DNA of 64,000 nt from Arthrobacter gandavensis (GTDB lineage Bacteria; Actinomycetota; Actinomycetes; Actinomycetales; Micrococcaceae): assembly GCF_015355785.1 (NCBI RefSeq), contig NZ_JADKYW010000005.1, positions 651,468-715,467 of the forward strand. The letters are read 5' to 3'. Shown here one piece after another: positions 8,881 through 17,583 of the stretch; the stretch's first letter is position 1; every line of letters begins with the position of its first letter. Below the pieces are notes generated by a model. The model did no database searches. It was given only the letters and a program-made list of their open reading frames with translations, and was not told the DNA's origin. The position numbers and the translations under genes are program-made.

Positions 8881-8903
8881 CCTGCCGGAGGCCCTCCGGC
8901 AGG
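8881..8903 (+). repeat. 10-bp inverted repeat in front of membrane protein gene
   Basis: CCTGCCGGAG, a three-base loop and the exact complement form a compact hairpin 28 bases upstream of the next ATG. It could act as an operator or as a structure in the 5' leader. Confidence 0.6.
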
Positions 8904-8930
8904 CCAATCCACACGGCAGGCGGGCCACAA

Positions 8931-9701
8931 ATGAGCACTCCCAACGTTCCCGATCCGCAGGACCACGGCAACCCAGACCAAGGCGGCTCCGCACCGGACC
9001 CCCGGCCCGAGCCACGCTATGGACAGTACGGCCAGCCATCCGGGCAGCAGGGCGCAGCGCACATTCCACCGCAGCCGGGCCAGGACCCGGCCCAAGGCTC
9101 GAGGCCCTACGGCGCGCCGGAAAGTCAACAGGGCCAGGGGCCATACGGACAGGGCCAGTACGGCCAATCCTACGGTTACCAGCCCGCCCAGCCCTCCGGC
9201 TACAGCTCCCCAGGGTCCCCGCAGCGGCAAGGCCAGCCCAAGGGACCGGCACCGCGGGAAGTCGTCATCGGCTTCTGGCTCATCATCTCCGCCGGTGTCC
9301 TGTCCCTCATCAACAACCTGGTGACTTCCTTCCGGCTCCCAGATGTCCTGACCACGTCCCAAATAGACGCACTGCGGGACGCCAACGTCGATGTCCAGGA
9401 CGCCGGCGGCTTCATCGTCTGGTTCTCCGTAGTCATGAGCATTATTGGACTGGGCCTGTACGTCCTGGTCGCCTGGTTCATCCTGAAGGGGCACAACTGG
9501 GCGCGGATCCTGGGCACAGTGTTCGCCGCCTTTTCCGCCGTCGGGCTGCTGGTTTCCCTCCCCGTATATGTGACATCGGTGCTTGGCTGGCTCTCGCTGC
9601 TTTCCTCGCTGGCCGGAATCGCCGGAATCGTGATGCTTTATCTCCGCCCGAGCAACCCCTACTTCCGGCGCCGGGAATTCAACCCTTACCGCGCCTACTA
9701 G
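8931..9701 (+). CDS. Membrane protein with Gln/Pro/Gly-rich N-terminal tail
   Basis: A 256-residue protein in two parts. Residues 1 to about 100 are disordered and rich in Gln, Pro, Gly and Tyr, with repeated GQYGQ- and GPYGQ-like units. Residues 105-245 hold four hydrophobic helices, with HNWARILG before the third. The C terminus is YFRRREFNPYRAY. I recognise no named family. The layout (low-complexity cytoplasmic tail plus four helices) is common among actinobacterial proteins of unknown function. The ATG was preferred because upstream codons cross the hairpin at 8881. The gene at 10235 has a similar helix pattern and may be a divergent paralogue. Confidence 0.75.
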   Translation: MSTPNVPDPQDHGNPDQGGSAPDPRPEPRYGQYGQPSGQQGAAHIPPQPGQDPAQGSRPYGAPESQQGQGPYGQGQYGQSYGYQPAQPSGYSSPGSPQRQGQPKGPAPREVVIGFWLIISAGVLSLINNLVTSFRLPDVLTTSQIDALRDANVDVQDAGGFIVWFSVVMSIIGLGLYVLVAWFILKGHNWARILGTVFAAFSAVGLLVSLPVYVTSVLGWLSLLSSLAGIAGIVMLYLRPSNPYFRRREFNPYRAY

Positions 9702-10234
9702 GCACTCGGTACCCGTTCTGAGGGCCCGCGAAAAGAATCTGCGGCCACAGCGCACGGGTTCGGGGCTGCACAGGTCACAGCCGAAGCGCCGGCGCGTAGC
9801 GTTGAGTCTCCGCCGGCACCTTCGGGAACACGGCGGTGGTTAGATTCTCCGGTCTTGTGAAGGCGGCGACGATTATGACGATTCCTCCCGCAGCTCCCCG
9901 CTCCCCCAGAGCAGGCACCAATTCCCTCACCCACCGCATCCTGCATCCCGGCCATCGCCGTCATGCGGAAGTGGATCATTCTTCCCCGGACCTCGACCTG
10001 CCAGCCGGTAATGCTTCCGTCTCGCATCCCCGCAGAACCCCCGCCAGCCATATGGGCATCGGCGACCGCCTGTTCGGCTGGGCCCGTTTTCCGGATGCAG
10101 TCATCCAGCTGGCGCTCTCCTCTCCGGCTGCCCGCAGGCCGCGGCTGAGCCCCTCCCCGGCCGCCCTGAACGGGTCGGCGGTCCTGCAGGAAGACCGCAC
10201 GGCGAAGGAGACGGCGTCCAGCCCGGGAGCAGGC
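9702..10234. other. 533-base stretch without a confidently assigned gene
   Basis: Both strands stay open here. The frame of the downstream membrane protein runs back to 9836, and leftward frames cover 9698-10246 and 9976-10713. None shows a recognisable domain, good ribosome-binding site or membrane segment before 10235. The text is rich in Pro, Arg, Ser and Ala in every frame, as expected for non-coding high-GC sequence. It may hold the promoter and leader of the 10235 gene, an N-terminal extension of it, or a decayed gene. Confidence 0.4.
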
Positions 10235-10786
10235 ATGTCCGGGCAATCCGCCAAACCCCCGGTGGCGCGCCCAGCAGCCAAAACGCCGCCCCGGCCGGAT
10301 CGCTCGCCGTCGGCTCCGGCAACAGTCCCGCGGCCGCCGCAGATCTCCGCCCGCAGGACACGTCGTCCCGCGCCGCTAGCCATAAACACCGCTGCCCTGC
10401 TCATCACCGCAGGCGGCGTGCTGGGCCTGATAGCCGGCCTGCGTGCGGCCCTGGATCCGGCACGGCCGGCGCCCCAGGCGGCCGCCCAGCTGGCGGAGCT
10501 GCGCGTTCCGGTTGAGACGGTCCTGTCACTGGCGAGGATCGCGGACGTCGCCGTTGCCGCAGTCGCCTTTGGCATTTTCCTGCTGCTGGCATCCCTGGTC
10601 CGGGACGGCAGGAGCTGGGCACGGACCGGCGCCTGTGTGGTGGTGGCCGCAGCCCTGTTCCTGGGGTTCCGGGATAGTTCTTCCGCGCATGTGGCCGCGG
10701 CGCTGCTGGCCATGCTGGGAACCGGATTCCTGTTCGTGCCGTCCAGCCGCAGGTATTTGGCGAGCCGCGGTGGCAGGACCGCTTAG
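10235..10786 (+). CDS. Four-helix membrane protein, unknown function
   Basis: A 183-residue protein in the reading frame that stays open back to 9836. I placed the start at the ATG beginning MSGQSAKPP because GGGAG precedes it and the part upstream lacks any domain. Residues 1-50 are Pro/Arg/Ala-rich and probably disordered. Hydrophobic segments lie near 55-75, 105-125, 133-150 and 155-172. The RDGRSWARTG loop before helix 3 resembles KGHNWARILG at the same place in the 8931 gene, so the two may be paralogues. It is convergent with rex, with four bases between stop codons. Function is unknown and the start is uncertain. Confidence 0.55.
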   Translation: MSGQSAKPPVARPAAKTPPRPDRSPSAPATVPRPPQISARRTRRPAPLAINTAALLITAGGVLGLIAGLRAALDPARPAPQAAAQLAELRVPVETVLSLARIADVAVAAVAFGIFLLLASLVRDGRSWARTGACVVVAAALFLGFRDSSSAHVAAALLAMLGTGFLFVPSSRRYLASRGGRTA

Positions 10787-10790
10787 GTCC

Positions 10791-11507
10791 TCAGCGCATG
10801 AGCCGCGCCTGGGCATCCGTCGCGAGAGCGGAGACCTGGGCGCGCTGCGCGTGGTAGGCAAGGATCTGCAGCTCGGTAGCCATGTCCACCTTGCGGATCT
10901 GGACCTCGGGAGGGGCCTGCAGGACCACCGGCGCGAAGCTGAGGATACTCGTTATTCCGGCGTCCACCAGGCGTGTGCACATCTCCTGCGCTGCTTCGGC
11001 GGGAACGGCCAGGACGGCCATGTTGGCCCGCGTTTTTTCAAGCACGGCTTCCATTGACTGCACGTCGCTGATGCGGAGCCAGCCGACTTCCTGTCCCACG
11101 GTCAGCGGATCGGCGTCGAAGAGCGCCACCACTTCGAATCCCCGGGACCCGAACCCCGGATATCCGGCCAGCGCCCGTCCCAGGTGTCCGGCGCCCACGA
11201 TCGCCACCCGCCAGTTCAGGGTCAGGCCCAGTGCGGCCGAAATCTGGCCGCTGAGATAGGGCACGTCATAGCCAACCCCGCGGGTACCGTAGGAACCCAG
11301 GTAGGAAAGGTCCTTGCGGAGCTTGGGCGAATTCACCCCTGCCGCTTCTGCGAGTTCCTCTGAGGACACCCGCTCGACGCCCTCGGTCAGCATGGTTCCC
11401 AGGACCCTCAGATACACGGTCAGCCGAGCCAGGGACGCAGGCGGAATGTGCCGTCCGTGCGCGGACACGGCCGCGCCTGCGGCGGCTGTCTCATCCGGCA
11501 TACTCAC
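10791..11507 (-). CDS. rex: Redox-sensing transcriptional repressor Rex
   Basis: Rex senses the NADH/NAD+ ratio: NADH binding releases it from operators of respiratory and fermentation genes. The 238-residue protein has the N-terminal winged helix (about 20-85, including SSEELAEAAGVNSPKLRKDLSYLG, here given in part) and the GTRGVGY linker. A Rossmann domain follows with VAIVGAGHLGRAL near residue 98, then the C-terminal domain-swapped helix. The start is GTG, with an in-frame ATG two codons on; AAGGAAAG upstream suits either. It follows the glutaredoxin gene in the same direction, a common actinobacterial pair. The hemA gene that often follows is absent here. Confidence 0.95.
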   Translation of the reverse strand: MSMPDETAAAGAAVSAHGRHIPPASLARLTVYLRVLGTMLTEGVERVSSEELAEAAGVNSPKLRKDLSYLGSYGTRGVGYDVPYLSGQISAALGLTLNWRVAIVGAGHLGRALAGYPGFGSRGFEVVALFDADPLTVGQEVGWLRISDVQSMEAVLEKTRANMAVLAVPAEAAQEMCTRLVDAGITSILSFAPVVLQAPPEVQIRKVDMATELQILAYHAQRAQVSALATDAQARLMR

Positions 11508-11615
11508 TTCGGCAACTTTCCTTCGCTACGGGCTGCTCCTGCAGGCCGGGATGCCCCGGCAGGTTCTCCACTCTAGAACCGGTTCCCCCGGCGTCCAAGT
11601 GTGTTCAGCGTGCGG

Positions 11616-11879
11616 TCATCCTGCCAGCAGCCGGCGCAGGCGGGCTTCGTCGATTTGCCAGAAGTCGCGCTGCACGCCGTCGATGAGCAGCACCGGAATC
11701 TCTTCGGCAAAACGCACCTGCAGCTCGGGATCGTCGGTGATTGAACGTTCCTGCCAGGGAATACCCAGGTCGGCCGAGATCCGCTCGAGGACCTCGCGGG
11801 CGCCCTGGCACAGATGACAGCCGGGACGGGTCAGCAGAAGGAGCTCAGGCACTGGGGTTCCGGAAAGTGCGTCTTTCAT
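11616..11879 (-). CDS. Glutaredoxin-family protein
   Basis: An 87-residue thioredoxin-fold protein with the active site TRPGCHLC (Cys21 and Cys24), a cis-Pro loop at EIPVLLIDG, and a C-terminal helix. It belongs to the short glutaredoxin-like family (DUF836-type) found next to rex in many Actinobacteria. In cells using mycothiol rather than glutathione, its reductant is uncertain. GGAGGTC directly upstream of the ATG fixes the start, discarding a much longer upstream frame that would overlap the divergent HAD gene. It is probably cotranscribed with rex, which begins 108 bases downstream. Confidence 0.88.
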   Translation of the reverse strand: MKDALSGTPVPELLLLTRPGCHLCQGAREVLERISADLGIPWQERSITDDPELQVRFAEEIPVLLIDGVQRDFWQIDEARLRRLLAG

Positions 11880-11945
11880 GACCTCCAACTTAGTCTCCCA
11901 GCGGCGTTTCCGCGTACGGTCGGGGTTTTTCAGTAGACTTCTTCC

Positions 11946-12758
11946 ATGCCCCGTCCCACGCTCGTCCGTGCCGCCGATTCTCCGGCCGCGGAAGGCACCC
12001 CGGGAGAAGCGGCCTTCTTCGACGTAGACAACACACTGATGCGCGGAGCCAGCCTGTTCCATGTGGGCAGGAAGATGTACCAGAAGAAGGTCTTCACGCT
12101 CCGTGAAGCGGCCGGATTCGCCGTGAAGCAGGTGCGTTTCATGCTCCGCGGAGAGAACCTGAAGGATGTACACAGTGTCCGGGACGCAGCCCTGGCGTTC
12201 GCCACCGGGCTGGCTGCCGAGGACGTCCGCATTCTGGGCGAAGAAGTTTATGACGAGATGATCGTCTCCAAGATCTGGCCGGGAACCCGCGCGCTGACCG
12301 AGCAGCACCTGAAGTCCGGCCGCCCTGTGTGGCTGGTTACCGGAACCCCGGTGGAAGTCGCGTCAGTCATCGCGAGCAGGCTCTCCCTTACCGGAGCGCT
12401 GGGAACCGTCAGCGAAGTCACGGACGGCCTCTACACCGGGCGTTTGGTGGGCGAGTTCCTTCACGGTCCTGCCAAGGCGGCCGGTGTGAAGGCACTGGCC
12501 GAGCAGGAAGGGCTGAATCTGGACCGCTGCTGGGCCTACAGCGATTCCTACAACGACGTGCCGCTGCTCAGCATCGTGGGACACCCCGTGGCGATCAACC
12601 CGGACGCTCGGCTGCGCCGCCATGCCCGCGACCGCAACTGGCCGGTCTACGATTTCCGCTCCGGACGCCGTGCCGCGACACTGGGACTGAAGACGGCTTC
12701 CCTTGCCGGTGCAGCCTACGGACTGTGGCGCGGTTTCTCCTGGGTGCGTTCCCGCTAG
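11946..12758 (+). CDS. HAD-IB family phosphatase (SerB-like)
   Basis: A 270-residue HAD subfamily IB hydrolase. Motif I is FFDVDNT with the nucleophile Asp26 and acid Asp28, motif II is LVTGT, and motif IV is YSDSYNDVPLL. A helical cap (about 40-130) separates motifs I and II. Subfamily IB includes phosphoserine phosphatase and close relatives acting on phospholipid-type substrates; mycobacteria keep a homologue annotated SerB1 beside a glutaredoxin. The C-terminal 40 residues are basic, with a hydrophobic patch (ASLAGAAYGLW). The gene is divergent from the glutaredoxin across 66 bases. The substrate is unproven, so I give no symbol. Confidence 0.88.
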   Translation: MPRPTLVRAADSPAAEGTPGEAAFFDVDNTLMRGASLFHVGRKMYQKKVFTLREAAGFAVKQVRFMLRGENLKDVHSVRDAALAFATGLAAEDVRILGEEVYDEMIVSKIWPGTRALTEQHLKSGRPVWLVTGTPVEVASVIASRLSLTGALGTVSEVTDGLYTGRLVGEFLHGPAKAAGVKALAEQEGLNLDRCWAYSDSYNDVPLLSIVGHPVAINPDARLRRHARDRNWPVYDFRSGRRAATLGLKTASLAGAAYGLWRGFSWVRSR

Positions 12759-12778
12759 AGCGACCGCCGGAGCATCAC

Positions 12779-12817
12779 GACGACAGTTAAAGACGACAGT
12801 AAAAGACGACAGTTAAA
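12779..12817 (+). repeat. Three tandem 13-bp repeats
   Basis: The unit GACGACAGTTAAA occurs at 12779, 12792 (one change, GACGACAGTAAAA) and 12805, end to end. The array lies between the HAD gene stop and the hairpin serving the leftward bS22 gene. It is AT-richer than its surroundings. Confidence 0.9.
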
Positions 12818-12855
12818 AGCGGAAGCCCGCCAGGTCCTGTAGGACGGCGGGCTTC
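12815..12855 (-). terminator. Terminator of the bS22 gene
   Basis: GAAGCCCGCC pairs with GGCGGGCTTC around a 14-base loop. Read leftward, the stem is followed by CGCTTTTAAC, giving a short T tract. The stem begins 18 bases past the bS22 stop codon and may also slow rightward transcription from the HAD gene. Confidence 0.75.
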
Positions 12856-12873
12856 GCGGCAGCTAAGAAGAAC

Positions 12874-12972
12874 CTACTTCTTATTGCGGCGCTGGTGGCG
12901 GGTCTTACGAAGCAGCTTGCGGTGCTTCTTCTTGGCCATACGCTTGCGGCGCTTCTTGATTACTGAACCCAC
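12874..12972 (-). CDS. Small ribosomal subunit protein bS22 (AURKAIP1/COX24 domain)
   Basis: A 32-residue, extremely basic peptide that is easily missed. It begins with GTG and the conserved [11 protein letters not shown] stretch, then [13 protein letters not shown], and ends in RRNKK. This is the actinobacterial bS22 protein (AURKAIP1/COX24 domain), seen in mycobacterial ribosome structures near the decoding centre of the 30S subunit. GAGGA lies at proper spacing before the GTG. The next gene upstream on the same strand, a small HTH protein, is its conserved neighbour in mycobacteria too. It is monocistronic or follows that gene, and ends in a terminator. Confidence 0.92.
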   Translation of the reverse strand: MGSVIKKRRKRMAKKKHRKLLRKTRHQRRNKK

Positions 12973-13159
12973 AGAGTCCTCACAAACTTGAATTAGGAGC
13001 CATGCCGGTCCCCGCTTCCGTCAGGCCTTGCGGCCCGCCAGCATCGGTTCCGGCAATTACTAGCCAGAATGAAACGTTCCTTAACAGGGTACCGCCTCCG
13101 CGCAGCCTTCATGGACAGCGCCGGGGCAGCCTCGAGTCAGGTTACGGACGAGAAAGTGC

Positions 13160-13372
13160 CTACGCTGTTCCGGACTGCCGGTCAGTGACGGCGTTGCGCA
13201 GAACCTGCTGCACCGCAGACTCCGGAACGCGGTAGGACCGGCCGAAACGGACTGCCGGCAGTTCCCCGGAATGCACCAGCCTGTAAACGGTCATCTTGGA
13301 CACGCGCATGACATCCGCAACCTCTGACACCGTCAGAAACCGCACGTCCGAGAAATTGCTCTCGTCTGCCAT
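13160..13372 (-). CDS. Excisionase-type helix-turn-helix regulator
   Basis: A 70-residue single-domain DNA-binding protein of the excisionase (MerR-like winged helix) family. The core FLTVSEVADVMRVSKMTVYRL holds the recognition helix, and SGELPAVRFGRSYRVPESAV is the wing. It matches the small actinobacterial protein found beside bS22 and proC in mycobacteria (Rv0500A type), which is a chromosomal regulator and not a phage excisionase. The ATG start gives the usual short N terminus; an in-frame ATG 13 codons upstream is possible. Targets cannot be read from the sequence. Confidence 0.9.
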   Translation of the reverse strand: MADESNFSDVRFLTVSEVADVMRVSKMTVYRLVHSGELPAVRFGRSYRVPESAVQQVLRNAVTDRQSGTA

Positions 13373-13520
13373 TTTTCTTCTGTTCCTTCGCTCGGAAGCA
13401 ACCTGCGCCATACAACTGGAGGCGGCGTGTCGCCTTGATGACCATCTCGTGACCGTCTAGGACCCTACTCTAGTGGCTGGAGTAACCATAGTGGAAGTTC
13501 AATCGCTCTTTCTTCGACTC

Positions 13521-14618
13521 CTATGACGCGTTGCGGCGGGTGCGTGCGGCCTGGGCAAGGACAGTCAGGACCCCCGCTGAGGTTTCCCAGTCCATGCACT
13601 TGTCCGTGATGCTCTGGCCGTAGACCAGCGGACCCGGATTCCCGGAGTCATGCGCCTGCGCACCTCCCACCAGGAAGCTCTCCAGCATGATTCCGGCAAG
13701 GATGCCGGCGCCTTCCGTTCCCGATTCAAGCTGGGCGGCCAGCTCCAGTGCGACTTCCGCCTGGCGGTGGTGGTCCTTTCCGGAGTTTGCGTGGCTGGCA
13801 TCGACGATGAGCCGCGGGTTCAGTTCCCGGGCCGCCAGCGCCTGCGAGGCGGCAGCGACGTCCGTCGGCGAGTAGTTTGGTCCGGCACTTCCGCCGCGCA
13901 GGATCAGGTGGGTGTCCGCGTTGCCGTCAGTGCGGACCATGGAGGCACGGCCGGAGCCGTCGATCCCCAGGAAAGACTGCGGAGCCGCGGCCGCCGCGCA
14001 GGCGTCCAGGGCGATCTGCAGCGAACCGTCCGTGCCGTTCTTGAAGCCGACCGGCATTGACAGTCCCGACGCGAGCTGGCGGTGGATTTGGCTTTCGGTG
14101 GTCCGGGCACCGATGGCTCCCCAGCTGACCAGGTCAGCGACGTACTGCGGGCTGATGGGTTCGAGGAATTCGGTGGCAACGGGCAGGCCCAGCTCGCCGG
14201 CCGCAATCAGGAACCTGCGGGCCGCGTACAGGCCAGCCTCAATGTCATGGGTGCCGTCCAGATGGGGATCGTTGATCAGGCCTTTCCAGCCCACCGTGGT
14301 CCGCGGCTTCTCGAAGTAGGCACGCAGCACAATGAGGAGGTCGCCACGGTGCTCTTCCGCCACGGCGGCCAGGCGGCGGGCGTACTCCAGGCCGGCGTCC
14401 GGGTCATGGATGGAGCAGGGTCCGACGACGACGAGCAGGCGGTCGTCAACGCCGTCGAGCACCGCGCGCACGGCGTCGCGGCTGCTGCGCACGGTGGCCG
14501 CCAGCTCACCGGAGAGCGGCAGTTCGGACAGCAGCTGCTCCGGCGCCGGCAACGGGCGGAATTCACGTACGCGCTGGTCTGAGGTGGTCTTGGTGTGCTG
14601 TGTGGCGGTGAGGTTCAT
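13521..14618 (-). CDS. 3-deoxy-7-phosphoheptulonate synthase, class I
   Basis: Class I DAHP synthase joins phosphoenolpyruvate and erythrose 4-phosphate in the first step of aromatic amino-acid biosynthesis. The 365-residue protein shows VVGPCSIHDP (about 64-73, metal-binding Cys), FEKPRTTVGWKG, GARTTESQ, VGFKNGTDG and VDASHANSGKD, with the metal ligands His and Asp in the last. This is the AroF/AroG/AroH type, distinct from the class II enzyme also common in Actinobacteria. Its length allows allosteric loops, but the effector cannot be predicted. The ATG at 14618 gives the usual N terminus. It lies 115 bases downstream of an aromatic leader peptide gene and three hairpins, which very probably attenuate it. 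Confidence 0.94.
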   Translation of the reverse strand: MNLTATQHTKTTSDQRVREFRPLPAPEQLLSELPLSGELAATVRSSRDAVRAVLDGVDDRLLVVVGPCSIHDPDAGLEYARRLAAVAEEHRGDLLIVLRAYFEKPRTTVGWKGLINDPHLDGTHDIEAGLYAARRFLIAAGELGLPVATEFLEPISPQYVADLVSWGAIGARTTESQIHRQLASGLSMPVGFKNGTDGSLQIALDACAAAAAPQSFLGIDGSGRASMVRTDGNADTHLILRGGSAGPNYSPTDVAAASQALAARELNPRLIVDASHANSGKDHHRQAEVALELAAQLESGTEGAGILAGIMLESFLVGGAQAHDSGNPGPLVYGQSITDKCMDWETSAGVLTVLAQAARTRRNAS

Positions 14619-14642
14619 GGTCCCGAATCCGGTTGAGGTGGA

Positions 14643-14733
14643 CCGGCGGGACTCAGCTTCAGAACCCGCCGGAAATGGCGAAGGACAGGGAATGATCCCT
14701 GTCCTGTTGGCTCTGAAGGTTGGCGTCAGCGAA
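14643..14733 (-). promoter_or_regulatory. Attenuator hairpins of the DAHP synthase leader
   Basis: Three structures occur in the leader RNA. Arm TTGGCTCTG at 14752-14760 (inside the leader peptide gene) is perfectly complementary to CAGAGCCAA at 14707-14715. A 10-bp perfect stem with a four-base loop (AGGACAGGGA) spans 14682-14705. An 8-bp GC-rich stem (CCGGCGGG) spans 14643-14672. In addition CTTCAGAGCC at 14709-14718 can pair over 10 bp, with one G-U, with GGTTCTGAAG at 14657-14666, which competes with the first and third structures. No strong U-run follows, so whether termination or start-site occlusion is controlled is open. Confidence 0.75.
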
Positions 14734-14790
14734 TTATCGCGCGGGCTCCTCCAGAGCCAACGAAAAATACGCATACCAACGGTTAGTCAT
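14734..14790 (-). CDS. Aromatic leader peptide of the DAHP synthase operon
   Basis: An 18-codon open frame, MTNRWYAYFSLALEEPAR then TAA, directly upstream of the DAHP synthase gene on the same strand. Residues 5-9 are Trp-Tyr-Ala-Tyr-Phe: all three end products of the pathway in five codons. The next codons, Leu-Ala-Leu, form the first arm of a hairpin. This is the arrangement of a ribosome-mediated attenuator, in which slow translation of the control codons changes downstream RNA folding. There is no Shine-Dalgarno sequence, but a good promoter places the transcription start at or next to the ATG, so it is probably leaderless. An analogous Phe-rich leader peptide is known upstream of a DAHP synthase gene in Corynebacterium glutamicum. 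Confidence 0.85.
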   Translation of the reverse strand: MTNRWYAYFSLALEEPAR

Positions 14791-14797
14791 GGGTAAG

Positions 14798-14826
14798 ACC
14801 GTAAGCCGGTTCCTCAGGCAACGCAA
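14798..14826 (-). promoter_or_regulatory. Promoter of the aromatic leader / DAHP synthase transcript
   Basis: Read leftward: TTGCGT (-35), a 17-base spacer, TACGGT (-10), then seven bases to the leader ATG. Spacing is ideal and both hexamers keep the key positions (TTG and TAnnnT). Transcription would begin at or beside the ATG, giving a leaderless mRNA. Confidence 0.65.
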
Positions 14827-14923
14827 ATTCCCGGGTTCACAATGCCTCTGTGTGACGCAAGGGCTGCCGTTGACGGCGTAGGCTCGGGTGCCAAGAACAG
14901 CCAGCAGTGAAAGAGAGTTTTTG

Positions 14924-17526
<2,603 letters not shown>

Positions 17527-17583
17527 TTACCACGCTAGACCGGTCAGCGCCGGTAAGCGATCCAGGACCGGGTTGGGTGCCGC

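Noticed and set aside
9698-10246. Leftward 182-codon frame in the gap before the 10235 gene
   Set aside because: No ribosome-binding site or recognisable domain, and an Arg/Gly/Ala-rich composition like other random high-GC frames. Left as unassigned sequence.
12779-12817. CRISPR-like array
   Set aside because: The three 13-bp units are contiguous with no spacers and no cas genes are present.
13002-13235. Small rightward frame with AGGAG before its ATG, between bS22 and the HTH gene
   Set aside because: The ribosome-binding site is attractive, but the frame runs antisense into the conserved HTH gene and the peptide is Pro/Arg/Ser-rich without similarity to anything known.
13160-13372. Phage excisionase marking a mobile element
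   Set aside because: The protein is the chromosomal actinobacterial regulator next to bS22; there is no integrase, attachment site or phage gene nearby.
14888-14923. Earlier start for the hydroxy-acid oxidase gene
   Set aside because: The extra 12 codons carry no ribosome-binding site and approach the leader-peptide promoter; GTG 14924 after AAAGAGAG is better.
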